DNA from: a virus
Length of the DNA: 57,640 bases
IMG/VR virus record: IMGVR_UViG_3300032268_000454
Coordinates: 1 to 57,640 of that record
Strand: one strand, 5' to 3'
Both the position numbers and the translations under genes were made by a program. The notes under the pieces are model-generated. The model saw only the letters and a program-made list of their open reading frames with translations. It was not told the DNA's origin and ran no database searches. Numbering within the stretch: the first letter of the stretch is position 1; every line of letters starts with the position of its first letter. Below are positions 7,640 to 15,117 of the stretch, in pieces.

Positions 7640-8365
7640 TTAGATCAACCCGTCAAACCACGCGGTGGTTTCGGGGGTGTTCTTGCCTACCAAACGGAAC
7701 ACTGGTGTGAACCAGCTGCCCATCGTGTTAGAGCGAAGTTGAGTAACCAACTCGTACTTGCCGCCAGAGAGTTTCTCGCGGAGAGCCGTGGTGGCTTCCG
7801 TGATCAACTGCTTGCCCGCATTGTTGTACGCGCTCTTGGCTAGGATCATCTGCGCCAGAGCGTAGTGGGCTCCGTCTTTCTCAAAGGCGAACAGGGGATG
7901 TGCGCCTTCGGGGCTTTGGACCGCCATCGTGAGGATTAGGATAGGATCGTAAATATCCATATCACCCTCAGTGATGTCGGTGGTGCCGCCTGCAGTACGC
8001 ACGTCGGCTGCCGTGTTAAAGATTTTCGGACGTTCTTCCGTGCCGTAGGGAATCCTCTGCATGTACTTTTTTGCCATGCGGATGATCGTCAATTTGGCAG
8101 GAGACTTCTGGTTTCCGACGGCCACCTCTTTCCGGAAGACGATGCTGCCGGGAGGGAAGTCGTTGGAGAGTTCGCCAGTCTTGTTGGCGATGTTAAGCCG
8201 GGGAATCTGGAAGTCGGAGACGTTAAATTCTCCCTCCATGCCGGCATTGGTGGTCAAGGTGAGGGGCTGTTCGACAACCTCCGTCAGTGCCTTGCTCGAT
8301 TCGGTTACTGTTTCTGGCTTTGCTTCTACTTTTGCTTTTTGTTCTTTAGGGAACGTAGTTTTCAT
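7640..8365 (-). CDS. replication-operon protein, possible ssDNA-binding protein, 241 aa
   Basis: No firm family. After a Lys/Glu-rich linker, residues 50-120 read as a beta-rich domain (F-Q-I-P-R-L-N-I-A-N-K-T-G, then P-P-G-S-I-V-F and L-T-I-I-R-M-A-K-K-Y). The position between a recombination-type nuclease and the polymerase genes is where phages often place a single-strand-binding protein. The usual acidic C-terminal tip is missing (it ends W-F-D-G-L-I), which argues against a classical SSB. Start overlaps the nuclease stop as ATGA, so the two are probably made together. Confidence 0.6.
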   Translation of the reverse strand: MKTTFPKEQKAKVEAKPETVTESSKALTEVVEQPLTLTTNAGMEGEFNVSDFQIPRLNIANKTGELSNDFPPGSIVFRKEVAVGNQKSPAKLTIIRMAKKYMQRIPYGTEERPKIFNTAADVRTAGGTTDITEGDMDIYDPILILTMAVQSPEGAHPLFAFEKDGAHYALAQMILAKSAYNNAGKQLITEATTALREKLSGGKYELVTQLRSNTMGSWFTPVFRLVGKNTPETTAWFDGLI

Positions 8366-9462
8366 TGTTTATCCTTTATTTTTCTTAGTTGATAGGACTC
8401 GCTTCCTCGCGTCAGGGCGTTCGCTTCGGTGAGTTTGTCCTCAAGGTTGTCGCGTTCTTCTTGTTTTGTGCCCCGAGGAGCCTTGCTGGCGACTTGATCA
8501 GCTAGCTCCTTGAAGTTGACTGTGACGGCTTCCATAAATTCAGCCGTCGAGATCTTGTCTTTGACCAAATCGTACGCCTTGTTGGCGTCCGTGATCTTTC
8601 TTGCCCCCTGGACGGCCGTAAGACCATATCCAGGGATCTCGTTTCCTTCCTTTGCGTACTCAACGTTGTGTTTGCGTACGGAACCGCACCAAGCTTCCAG
8701 CACCGGCACGAGACGTTGTGCCTGTGATCGTTTTTCCGGTGTGGCTAGCTGGCTTGGGTGGAAGAGATCGGGAAGTTGAGCGTCGTGAGCCAGGTCGTAG
8801 GACTTGGCTAGGGAAAGGGACATAGCCTGGACTGCGTCACAGGTCGCGATACGGGAGCAGTAGATGCACTGGTCACCTGGGCGGGCCATATCTGGGGTAT
8901 TATTCCGAGCCCTTTCGATGATGCCTTTGATTCTGGCGTTCATCTTGGGGAGATCTCCGTCCCTGGTGAATGAAGCGGAATCCACGTAATCCAAGCGGGG
9001 CTGGAGAATGTGGAGTTTGAGATTCTTTACGTACGGATATTTCTTAAAGACGCCGATTGCGTACGCCCACATCTGCGGGTTGGTCTCCGCTGGGTCAACG
9101 GGGTTAAAACCAAATTTAAAATCGAACATCGCAGCCTCATCTGCACAAATGAAAAAGCGATCGACGTAACCCCATTGGTCAAACACGTCGAGCTTCTGCT
9201 CAGACAAGTCCATGAACTTGGAATTCTTTTCCGTGTACTCAGCTTTGGCTGCTTCGACGAATGAAAGGCATTTATGAACGAGCGCTTTTTCAGTGGAGTC
9301 GAGACCTTCCATTTCGCCGGTCTCGCACGCCTTGTGCATCGCAGTTCCGCGGAGAGTTACTGGATGAACTTCGCCAGAATTGTCTTTTTGATAGCAGGGG
9401 CAGAGCTCAAAGTACTTGAGGCTGCTCGGTGAGTAGCTAGCGTGATTGTCAGTAGTACTCAT
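8362..9462 (-). CDS. PD-(D/E)XK nuclease of DUF2800/Cas4-like type, 366 aa
   Basis: Recombination nuclease of the phage DUF2800 type. Near the N-terminus S-P-S-S-L-K-Y-F-E-L-C-P-C is followed by G-T-A-M-H (motif I His), then G-Y-V-D-R-F-F-I, the catalytic strand M-F-D-F-K-F-G with D-x-K, and Q-M-W-A-Y-A-I-G. A C-terminal C-I-Y-C-S-R-I-A-T-C together with the N-terminal Cys pair could hold an iron-sulphur cluster, as in Cas4/AddB relatives. Expected role is degrading DNA ends to give single strands for annealing or packaging. It couples by ATGA to the helicase upstream and the next gene downstream. Confidence 0.83.
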   Translation of the reverse strand: MSTTDNHASYSPSSLKYFELCPCYQKDNSGEVHPVTLRGTAMHKACETGEMEGLDSTEKALVHKCLSFVEAAKAEYTEKNSKFMDLSEQKLDVFDQWGYVDRFFICADEAAMFDFKFGFNPVDPAETNPQMWAYAIGVFKKYPYVKNLKLHILQPRLDYVDSASFTRDGDLPKMNARIKGIIERARNNTPDMARPGDQCIYCSRIATCDAVQAMSLSLAKSYDLAHDAQLPDLFHPSQLATPEKRSQAQRLVPVLEAWCGSVRKHNVEYAKEGNEIPGYGLTAVQGARKITDANKAYDLVKDKISTAEFMEAVTVNFKELADQVASKAPRGTKQEERDNLEDKLTEANALTRGSESYQLRKIKDKQ

Positions 9463-10733
9463 GAGGGCAAAGTTACTACCAGATCGCCGTCATTAAGCAA
9501 GTCAATTTCACGAATTTTGGATTTTGTTTTTCGTGCGACTTGTTCTTCAACTGAATTTGCGGCGTAAACTAAATATTGTCTGCAATGACTCTTCGATCCG
9601 GTGCGTGCAATGCGGCCGAGAGCTTGTTTTAAATCAATCGCCGAGTATGTCGGACACACCAAACTCACTCGAGGACGACCGTGCAAATCGTGAAGCGAGA
9701 GCCCAACACCGCCGGCTTGAATTTGCACGATGATGACGTGCTCCTTGTTCGCTTGAAACTTGTCGATTGCTTCCTGACGCTCTTCTGCACTTTGCTCTCC
9801 GTGAATTGCAGGGGCATTTAAACGCTCCATAAGCGTCCGGCAGGTCTGCATGAAATTGGTAAAGATCACGACACTGCATCCAGCCTCAACATGCTCCTTC
9901 GCCATCTCGGTAAGTACGGGCACTCGCAGTAGTTCAACCTCCTGGCGGAGTCTTAATAGCCTTGTACGGGGCTCAGATGGGTCGAAATCGTTGGACTTAG
10001 CCTCTGCCAAGGCCGCCAGCTCGGCCTCCATTTGGCCGTAGAGCTTGCCAATGCGGTCATCAATATCAAAGACCTCGGACATGACGTTGTTTTGAGGGAA
10101 GGCATCACCCAGCTCTTCCACGCGAGTACGTACGCCACGCTTGGGAAAGATATGTGCGTGAATCTGGAGAAGACCTTCTTTGCCTCCGTAGTATTGGAAG
10201 CCGCCCCAGGGGGCTTGAGCTACCTTCATGGTCTTAAGCCAACCCCAGTAGTTTACCCCGGTGTGAATACCTAGAAGGTCGCCCGTCCAGCGCATATCCA
10301 GGGGGTTCTGAGCAGCCGTAGCTGAGAGCATAAGGACGGTATGGTCGGCCTTGGATGCGCCCAGGATCTTGCCGTTCTGACTGCTATATCCTTTGCACTT
10401 ATGAACCTCGTCAAAAATCAGAAGGGTAGAGGAGGGGAGATCCCACTGCCATTTCTTGGCAACCCACTTGCCGTGCTTTTTTCCGGTTCGGAGTTTTTCG
10501 TAGTTGATGACGAACAAGGGTTCGACGCCAGCTTCTTTGAGCCAATGCTTCCAGGAAGGTATGACCGCTTTGGGACATATCACTCCCACGGGCATATTCA
10601 TTTGCTTTGCGACAAAGGCTGCCGTGACCGTTTTTCCTGTTCCGCAATCGCTAGCGTCCAACGCCACACGGTTGTTGATCAGGGCGTCCATTAACTGGGA
10701 CGCGTTTTCCTTCTGCCAAGGAAAGAGGTTCAA
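9459..10733 (-). CDS. superfamily 2 (SNF2/DEAD-like) helicase, 424 aa
   Basis: ATP-dependent DNA translocase. Motif I is D-C-G-T-G-K-T near residue 30, motif II I-F-D-E-V-H, motif III L-S-A-T-A-A-Q-N-P, and the second RecA fold ends with Q-A-L-G-R-I-A-R-T-G-S-K (motif VI). At 424 residues it is compact, with no extra domains, as in phage helicases that pair with DUF2800 nucleases. The start codon is TTG, overlapping the upstream stop as TTGA. The upstream ribosome therefore probably supplies initiation. Likely works in replication restart or recombination. Confidence 0.85.
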   Translation of the reverse strand: MNLFPWQKENASQLMDALINNRVALDASDCGTGKTVTAAFVAKQMNMPVGVICPKAVIPSWKHWLKEAGVEPLFVINYEKLRTGKKHGKWVAKKWQWDLPSSTLLIFDEVHKCKGYSSQNGKILGASKADHTVLMLSATAAQNPLDMRWTGDLLGIHTGVNYWGWLKTMKVAQAPWGGFQYYGGKEGLLQIHAHIFPKRGVRTRVEELGDAFPQNNVMSEVFDIDDRIGKLYGQMEAELAALAEAKSNDFDPSEPRTRLLRLRQEVELLRVPVLTEMAKEHVEAGCSVVIFTNFMQTCRTLMERLNAPAIHGEQSAEERQEAIDKFQANKEHVIIVQIQAGGVGLSLHDLHGRPRVSLVCPTYSAIDLKQALGRIARTGSKSHCRQYLVYAANSVEEQVARKTKSKIREIDLLNDGDLVVTLPS

Positions 10734-10894
10734 GTTTCGATGATCAACGATACAAACGAACCTTCAGGATCATCACTTCCACTTCGCCAGACCTGAACTT
10801 CCTGGATATCGAAGCAGTCCGAATCCACGTCGACGCAAATGTCGAGGTGGGGGCTTACCTTTTGCAGCTTTTCCAACAGTTCTCCAACTGTCAT
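10730..10894 (-). CDS. small acidic hypothetical protein, 54 aa
   Basis: Short gene linking two clear ones: its ATG overlaps the resolvase stop as ATGA (10891-10894), and its stop overlaps the helicase TTG start as TTGA. The protein is acidic (I-C-V-D-V-D-S-D-C-F-D-I) with a helical N-terminus MTVGELLEKLQKV. No family is recognised. Coupling on both sides is good evidence that it is translated, since the helicase start depends on it. Confidence 0.65.
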   Translation of the reverse strand: MTVGELLEKLQKVSPHLDICVDVDSDCFDIQEVQVWRSGSDDPEGSFVSLIIET

Positions 10895-11223
10895 TTTATT
10901 TCTTCTCCACGGGGCGGATGCACTTTAGTTACCAGCTCGAACCATGAATCCGCGGTCATGGTCACGAGCCAGGGTGAATTGTTTTTACGGTGCGCCACTG
11001 CGATTGGTTTCCCTCCGCAGTCCCGTACCGCTTGTTCAACAGCTTTTCCGACGTTGAGGGCCTGAACCCTTTTGACTTCGAAATGGAAGGGGAGCTCTGA
11101 AATGACGTCGGGTGCATCCGGATTCCCAGAGAACTGCTGGCCACGCCTTGCGGTGTAGCCACGTTTTTTGACTTCGTCTCTCCACTCACGCTCACCGACA
11201 CAACCCTTGGCACGACTATTCAC
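10891..11223 (-). CDS. Holliday junction resolvase-like PD-(D/E)XK nuclease, 110 aa
   Basis: Matches the small phage nuclease family often called Hjc-like or VRR-type. Motifs are S-R-A-K-G near the start, G-E-R-E-W (Glu), R-R-G-Q-Q-F-S-G-N-P-D-A-P-D-V (Asp) and H-F-E-V-K-R-V (E-x-K), followed by A-V-E-Q-A. It should cut branched DNA made in replication or recombination. I chose the GTG at 11223: GGAG lies six bases upstream and the protein then begins just before S-R-A-K-G as expected. An ATG at 11244 (and GTG at 11292) would add residues that overlap the excisionase-like gene. Confidence 0.8.
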   Translation of the reverse strand: MNSRAKGCVGEREWRDEVKKRGYTARRGQQFSGNPDAPDVISELPFHFEVKRVQALNVGKAVEQAVRDCGGKPIAVAHRKNNSPWLVTMTADSWFELVTKVHPPRGEEIK

Positions 11224-11512
11224 GTGCGACTCCGAATTTATCATTCGCGAGCCACGCCTGGATATCCGACTCACAAATGCGGATAATTCCACCAGCTTTC
11301 GAGTGAGGGAGGGGATGACGTTTGTTGTTTAAGTAACGGCGAATTGTGCGGTCGCCAACATGAAGCCGAGAGGCTGCTTCTTTTACGGAATAAATCTTTT
11401 CTGGGATTTGTTTGCTTACTTCAGATGGATTTACATTCTCAACGACAATGTGAAGTTTGTTGGAAGGAGTGACTGCGACTTTAAAAGACTGAGCTTCCAA
11501 TATTAGATTCAT
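11216..11512 (-). CDS. excisionase-like helix-turn-helix protein, 98 aa
   Basis: The C-terminal 60 residues form a MerR/AlpA-type winged helix domain: Y-S-V-K-E-A-A-S-R-L-H-V-G-D-R-T-I-R-R-Y, then I-R-I-C-E-S-D-I-Q-A-W-L. This is the usual architecture of phage excisionases and small DNA-binding regulators. The N-terminal 35 residues are beta-type and unassigned. It is the first gene of the leftward replication operon, just downstream of a promoter with a palindrome inside its spacer. A role in directing excision and/or regulating that promoter is inferred. Confidence 0.75.
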   Translation of the reverse strand: MNLILEAQSFKVAVTPSNKLHIVVENVNPSEVSKQIPEKIYSVKEAASRLHVGDRTIRRYLNNKRHPLPHSKAGGIIRICESDIQAWLANDKFGVARE

Positions 11513-11524
11513 ACGGTGTGTTAC

Positions 11525-11553
11525 ATCTAAACACGCCGTCTTACGGCAGTCAA
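11525..11553 (-). promoter_or_regulatory. leftward promoter of the replication operon
   Basis: Minus-strand TTGACT (11548-11553), a 17-base spacer and TTAGAT (11525-11530). The start ATG of the excisionase-like gene follows 13 bases later, so the leader would be about six bases, and no Shine-Dalgarno is present. The AGTA element of the late promoters is absent, which fits an early class. Confidence 0.55.
11535..11547. promoter_or_regulatory. palindromic operator candidate GCCGT-N3-ACGGC
   Basis: Perfect 5-base inverted repeat with a 3-base centre lying wholly inside the spacer between the -35 and -10 of the leftward promoter. A protein bound here would block polymerase. Candidates in the window are the excisionase-like HTH protein or the ribbon-helix-helix protein. 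A second, looser inverted pair ACATCTA (11523-11529) and TAGATGT (11568-11574) brackets the promoter. Confidence 0.5.
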
Positions 11554-11663
11554 TCCAAATTAAAAACTAGATGTGTTTTTTGCGGGAACCTTCTTTTTGA
11601 TAAGACTTCATTTATGACTCGTTAATGTTAATCCTTACTCCGTCTTATCCTTTTGTTGCAAAA

Positions 11664-11858
11664 TTACCTCTTAAGCGTTTTTCTACCCTGCGCGTCGATG
11701 TACTGCGCCAAAACCATTCTGACCAATCCTGAAACGTTGTTTACCCCTATTCGCCGGCTTTCCTCTTCGAGGAATTTTGCCATGTGCTTGGGTAAGCTTA
11801 TTGTTTTTACTGTTTGGTTACTCGATCTTTCGTGACTCCTCTCCTGCTGTTCTTTCAT
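11664..11858 (-). CDS. ribbon-helix-helix (Arc/CopG-like) regulator, 64 aa
   Basis: After a polar N-terminus, residues 16-55 fit a ribbon-helix-helix fold: a beta strand T-V-K-T-I-S-L, a helix H-M-A-K-F-L-E-E-E-S-R-R-I-G, the turn V-N-N-V-S and a second helix G-L-V-R-M-V-L-A-Q-Y-I. Such dimers bind operators through the strand. It follows the integrase with a 41-base overlap (or 195-base shared region start) and has a very strong ribosome site (AAGGAGGG five bases before the ATG), so it can be made in larger amount than the integrase. It is the best candidate in the window for a lysogeny regulator. Confidence 0.7.
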   Translation of the reverse strand: MKEQQERSHERSSNQTVKTISLPKHMAKFLEEESRRIGVNNVSGLVRMVLAQYIDAQGRKTLKR

Positions 11859-13080
11859 TTGTCCCTCCTTGACCCGGTAGAATTGCGAAGTACCTCTCCG
11901 CCATAGTCCGGGTCACTGTTTTCCCATCCACCTGGATGGTCTTGTACCTACGCAGCACCATTGTCGGGCTATTGCCCATCGCCAGTGCAGTTGTTGAAGC
12001 ATCTCCTGTCATAGCTAAGTAGTAGGTAGCAAAGCTGTGACGATTTGCGTTTTGTTTCCAAGTAAAAAGCGGTTTTTCCTTTTGTATTTTGTGAATTAAA
12101 TCTTCAAGCCAAGCATACAGGTCTTTATTAATTTCACCTGATCCAAGACTTTTAAGTATATTTCCTTTATATAGCCTAAAAGGGCTAAGCCAAGCTTTTA
12201 GGTTGTCGGTCATTGCAATAGTTCTATCGTTGTTAGCTCTTGATTTAGAACCACCTACAAGCTTTCCTTTAATTAAAATCAAATTGCTAGACCAGTCGAG
12301 GTCTTCCCAGTTCATTCTCTCTATTTCGGACGATCTCACCCCCGCAAAAGCACCCAAAACAACCCATGGAATAATCCTTTTTGGGGCGTGTTTTAAAATT
12401 AGACGCATGTCCTCGACGGACCAACTTTCCAATTTAGCGTCATTAACCCGGATACTTTCAGTCTTTTCAGCTTGGTGATCCTTATCTGGTTCCAAGTAGT
12501 CCTTCCTCTTGGCGTAATCAAAAATCATGCTGATGGCTCCGCGGTAGTGCTGTCGAGTTCTTGGCTGCCATTCCGGGTTGGCCAAGAATGAATCCAATTC
12601 CTTGGCCTTGATTGTTGAGATAACTCGGCCACCAAAAACCCTCTCAAACTTACCCCAACGAACCTGGAGAGTTTGTTTCTGCCGCTTTTCAATAAAGGTA
12701 TCGTTCAGCTTGATGTTGAGCATTTCCTTCAAAATTTCACTAACCGTGATCTTTGGTAGTTTGTTATCACTGGTTCTCAACCACAGGTTGACTGCCTCAC
12801 TCAGGGGAGTACCACCCATCTTTTTTTCTAGGTCCCTAAAATAAATCAGCTCTTTATTTGACACGGCGACCATCGAAGCTCTTCCGTCAGCCAAGTCTCT
12901 GGCAATTCTACGGGCCTCGCGCTTTGCTTCGGTAAGTTCTGCAATTGCTCGACGTTGTCTTTTCCCCTCGGCCCACCACGTAACCATGTACGTCAAATAA
13001 TTCTTATTGTTGACGCACTGATATATTTTAACATTGGCGAATCCATCTTGGATCTCGATCGGCTTAAATTCTTTTTTCAT
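11818..13080 (-). CDS. int: tyrosine integrase, 420 aa
   Basis: Site-specific recombinase for the adjacent tRNA-derived attP. An N-terminal arm-binding and SAM-like core domain leads to the catalytic domain: Arg249 in G-V-R-S-S-E, Arg347 in N-A-N-R-H-S-F-A-T-Y, and nucleophile Tyr379 in R-R-Y-K. The usual His of H-x-x-R is Asn344 and the later His/Trp is Asn370 (M-G-N-S-P). These are the forms I associate with integrases of Verrucomicrobiota/Planctomycetota, as is the ending A-E-R-Y-F-A-I-L-P. I start at ATG 13080; ATG 13095 and TTG 13104 are also in frame, but both lie inside the 21-bp repeat where the promoter should be. No Shine-Dalgarno is visible for any of them. Confidence 0.88.
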   Translation of the reverse strand: MKKEFKPIEIQDGFANVKIYQCVNNKNYLTYMVTWWAEGKRQRRAIAELTEAKREARRIARDLADGRASMVAVSNKELIYFRDLEKKMGGTPLSEAVNLWLRTSDNKLPKITVSEILKEMLNIKLNDTFIEKRQKQTLQVRWGKFERVFGGRVISTIKAKELDSFLANPEWQPRTRQHYRGAISMIFDYAKRKDYLEPDKDHQAEKTESIRVNDAKLESWSVEDMRLILKHAPKRIIPWVVLGAFAGVRSSEIERMNWEDLDWSSNLILIKGKLVGGSKSRANNDRTIAMTDNLKAWLSPFRLYKGNILKSLGSGEINKDLYAWLEDLIHKIQKEKPLFTWKQNANRHSFATYYLAMTGDASTTALAMGNSPTMVLRRYKTIQVDGKTVTRTMAERYFAILPGQGGTNERTAGEESRKIE

Positions 13081-13092
13081 GCTGAATCGAAA

Positions 13093-13121
13093 CATTACTG
13101 ACAATTAATGTCTGTCGTCAA
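13093..13121 (-). promoter_or_regulatory. possible integrase promoter
   Basis: Minus-strand TTGACG at 13116-13121 with a 17-base spacer to a poor -10 (GTAATG, 13093-13098). The spacer and -10 are made almost entirely of the 21-bp repeat found again at the terminase start. The integrase ATG at 13080 would have a leader of only a few bases. Confidence 0.35.
13094..13114. repeat. 21-bp repeat, copy at integrase start
   Basis: ATTACTGACAATTAATGTCTG, identical to 13347-13367. It contains a short inverted repeat GACA-ATTAA-TGTC. It may be an operator or an integrase arm-type site. Confidence 0.6.
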
Positions 13122-13214
13122 GGAAAAGTTGTACATTTTATGACCGCTCGCTCGTCATTAGTGTCAACTGTAAGTCGTTTTTACTCAACAAAAGCCTAGA
13201 CAAATCGTGTACAA

Positions 13215-13232
13215 GTTACTGACAGTCAATGG
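13215..13232. repeat. degenerate third copy of the repeat beside the tRNA core
   Basis: GTTACTGACAGTCAATGG shares TTACTGACA-x-T-x-AATG with the two perfect copies, in the same orientation and about midway between them (121 and 132 bases away). It touches the left edge of the tRNA-like core. Confidence 0.45.
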
Positions 13233-13278
13233 TTTTGTAAACCGCTGGTCGTCGGTTCAAATCCGACAGCCGGCTCCA
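13231..13278 (+). other. attP: attP core: 3' half of a tRNA-Thr(UGU)
   Basis: The sequence reads as the 3' part of a tRNA: end of the anticodon stem, loop TTTGTAA (anticodon TGT, threonine), stem ACCGC, variable loop, a complete T arm GTCGG-TTCAAAT-CCGAC, acceptor strand AGCCGGC, discriminator T and CCA. The 5' half (GCCGGCT acceptor, D arm) is missing upstream, so this is not a functional tRNA gene. A tRNA 3' end next to an integrase is the standard form of a phage attachment site; integration would restore the host tRNA. Confidence 0.85.
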
Positions 13279-13330
13279 CTTTAAGTAGTTGAAATACAGT
13301 AGCTTGAGTGAATGACCCCTTAAAAATTTG

Positions 13331-13361
13331 TATTGACAAATTCTCGATTACTGACAATTAA
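13331..13361 (+). promoter_or_regulatory. promoter at terminase start (TATTGACA-N10-TACT)
   Basis: TTGACA at 13333-13338, ten bases, TACT at 13349-13352, three bases, then AATTAA. TACT is the reverse complement of the AGTA found at the same place in the late promoters. The start codon at 13368 lies 35 bases after the first T of the hexamer, so transcription should begin at it. The right half of the promoter is the 21-bp repeat. Confidence 0.5.
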
Positions 13362-13367
13362 TGTCTG
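13347..13367. repeat. 21-bp repeat, copy at terminase start
   Basis: Identical to 13094-13114 and directly adjoining the terminase ATG. Because the two genes diverge, the element stands in opposite orientation relative to each one's transcription. Confidence 0.6.
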
Positions 13368-15083
13368 ATGCCAACGACTTTGTATGGAAAGGTATGGCCA
13401 GATGGGGCCGGAAAACTCGAAATTGAGCTTATGGCTTTCAAGCTTGGGCTGACCCCCGAAACGGGGGGTTTGGGCAAGTTTCAGCATTTCAAAAACGTTG
13501 TGGAGATTCTGTGGCCTTACCACAAAACGAGGAACAAAGCCGGGTTCTGCTGGCACCCTTGGGCGGAACGGATGATCCAGGCAGCTTGCGAGCAGGACTA
13601 CCTTGCTATCTCCGGCCCCAAGTCCAGCGGCAAGACGGCGACCTTTGCCATGTGGGGGTTGGTGAACTGGCTTTGTGCTCCCCACGAGACTCTTGTCCTG
13701 GTTACCAGCACATCTATCCGGGAAGCCCGTAAACGCCTTTGGGGAGGCATCCGTGAGCGATTTTTGCAGGTTCCAGGCTTTCCTGGGAAATTGATAGATT
13801 CCATGGGTAAGATCATTTTGACTGAAGGGGAGTCCAGCGACCGATCGTCCATAACCCTGGTGCCGTCCAGTCCTGACAAAGAGAAGGAGGCTACGGCCAA
13901 ACTTATCGGTCTTAAGAACCAGCGGGTTTTCCTTATCATCGACGAGGCCACCGACGTGACCAACTCGGTCTTTGAAGCTATCTCCAATCTAAACGCTAAC
14001 CCTACGTTCCAGTGCATCGCCCTGGGTAACTTTTCCAGTCAGTACGACCCCTTCGGTATGTTCGCCACCCCTGTCGGCGGGTGGAACTCGGTCACGGTAG
14101 ATCAGGAGGAGTGGAAGACGAAGCTGGGTTTATGCCTTCACTTGGACGGAGCCAAGACACCTAACCTTGATCATGACGACGCTTGGCCGTTCTTGCTCAC
14201 AACAAAACAGCTACGGCACGCCGAAGACCACGACGGCGAGCACAGTATCTCTTTCTGGCGATTTATCCGTTCCTTCCCAGCTCCAGGCGGAGCGGAGGAG
14301 TCTATTTATTCAGAAGCCGACTTCCGTAAGTTCGAGGTTGATAAAGCTCCTAAGTGGATTGAACCACCCAAAGTAGTCGCTGGACTCGATCCTTCGTTTA
14401 CCAACGGCGGAGACAGAACGGTGCTGTATTTCTTGGAGTACGGACGGACTGAGGAAGCTGGGCCTACTGTGAACTTTAAAGATTTCACTATCATCAGAGA
14501 AAACGTAAACGACCCACAACCCAGAAACTTTCAAGTGGCTCGGCAGGTTATGGCCGAATGTCAAAAGCAAGGGGTTCCACCGGAATATCTGGCGGTCGAC
14601 GCCACCGGTGCGGGAGATCCGCTTTGCGATATTATCTCCGAGACGTGGTCTCCACGAATCTTGCGGGTGAAGTTCGGAGAAAAGCCCAGCACTCTGCCGA
14701 TCAGCTCAAGCTCCATGGTGGAGGCCAAGGACAAATACGGGAACAAAGTCACAGAGCTTTGGTTCGGTGGAGTTGAGTTTATGCGGTCAGGCCAGTTGAA
14801 AGGTGTGATTCCTGAGCTGGCCAGAGAACTAACCAGCAGGAAATACACGACTATGGCCGGGGGTAAGCTGGTCGTAGAGTCCAAGCGAGATTACAAGTCG
14901 CGGGTGGGGAAGAGTCCCGATTTGGCAGACGCAGCCTTTGTAGGGTTGGAGTGTATTCGTGTTCGAGTCGGAGCAATGGCCGGTGGGACCGTCATGGCTA
15001 GGAAGAGTGGGGGCTGGCAGGAGCAGGCTCGCCGGCTGGATCGCGTGATCGACACCAACAAAGACCCTGTGTTAAATTATTGA
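13368..15083 (+). CDS. terL: terminase large subunit, 571 aa
   Basis: ATP-driven DNA packaging motor and nuclease. Walker A is G-P-K-S-S-G-K-T at residues 83-90, Walker B L-I-I-D-E-A-T about residue 188, and a coupling-type S/T segment follows. The RNase H-like nuclease shows A-G-L-D-P-S-F-T near residue 340, D-A-T-G-A-G-D, and a last acidic motif K-S-P-D-L-A-D-A-A near the C-terminus. Length is normal. No small terminase gene is recognisable beside it. The ATG at 13368 has no ribosome site but sits at the predicted transcription start; an internal ATG at 13431 (protein from M-A-F-K-L-G-L-T-P) is a real alternative. Confidence 0.92.
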   Translation: MPTTLYGKVWPDGAGKLEIELMAFKLGLTPETGGLGKFQHFKNVVEILWPYHKTRNKAGFCWHPWAERMIQAACEQDYLAISGPKSSGKTATFAMWGLVNWLCAPHETLVLVTSTSIREARKRLWGGIRERFLQVPGFPGKLIDSMGKIILTEGESSDRSSITLVPSSPDKEKEATAKLIGLKNQRVFLIIDEATDVTNSVFEAISNLNANPTFQCIALGNFSSQYDPFGMFATPVGGWNSVTVDQEEWKTKLGLCLHLDGAKTPNLDHDDAWPFLLTTKQLRHAEDHDGEHSISFWRFIRSFPAPGGAEESIYSEADFRKFEVDKAPKWIEPPKVVAGLDPSFTNGGDRTVLYFLEYGRTEEAGPTVNFKDFTIIRENVNDPQPRNFQVARQVMAECQKQGVPPEYLAVDATGAGDPLCDIISETWSPRILRVKFGEKPSTLPISSSSMVEAKDKYGNKVTELWFGGVEFMRSGQLKGVIPELARELTSRKYTTMAGGKLVVESKRDYKSRVGKSPDLADAAFVGLECIRVRVGAMAGGTVMARKSGGWQEQARRLDRVIDTNKDPVLNY

Positions 15084-15108
15084 CTTTTAACTGACAGTAG
15101 ACAGAATA
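15080..15108 (+). promoter_or_regulatory. late-type promoter before portal
   Basis: TTGACT (15080-15085), N10, AGTA (15096-15099), N3, AGAATA (15103-15108). It overlaps the terminase stop codon. The portal GTG at 15118 is 38 bases from the first T, with no Shine-Dalgarno, so the mRNA would be nearly leaderless. Confidence 0.6.
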
Positions 15109-15117
15109 GTCGTTCAC

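Noticed and set aside
13215-13280. A functional tRNA-Thr gene.
   Set aside because: Only the 3' half is present; no upstream strand pairs with the acceptor (GCCGGCT is missing) and there is no D arm.
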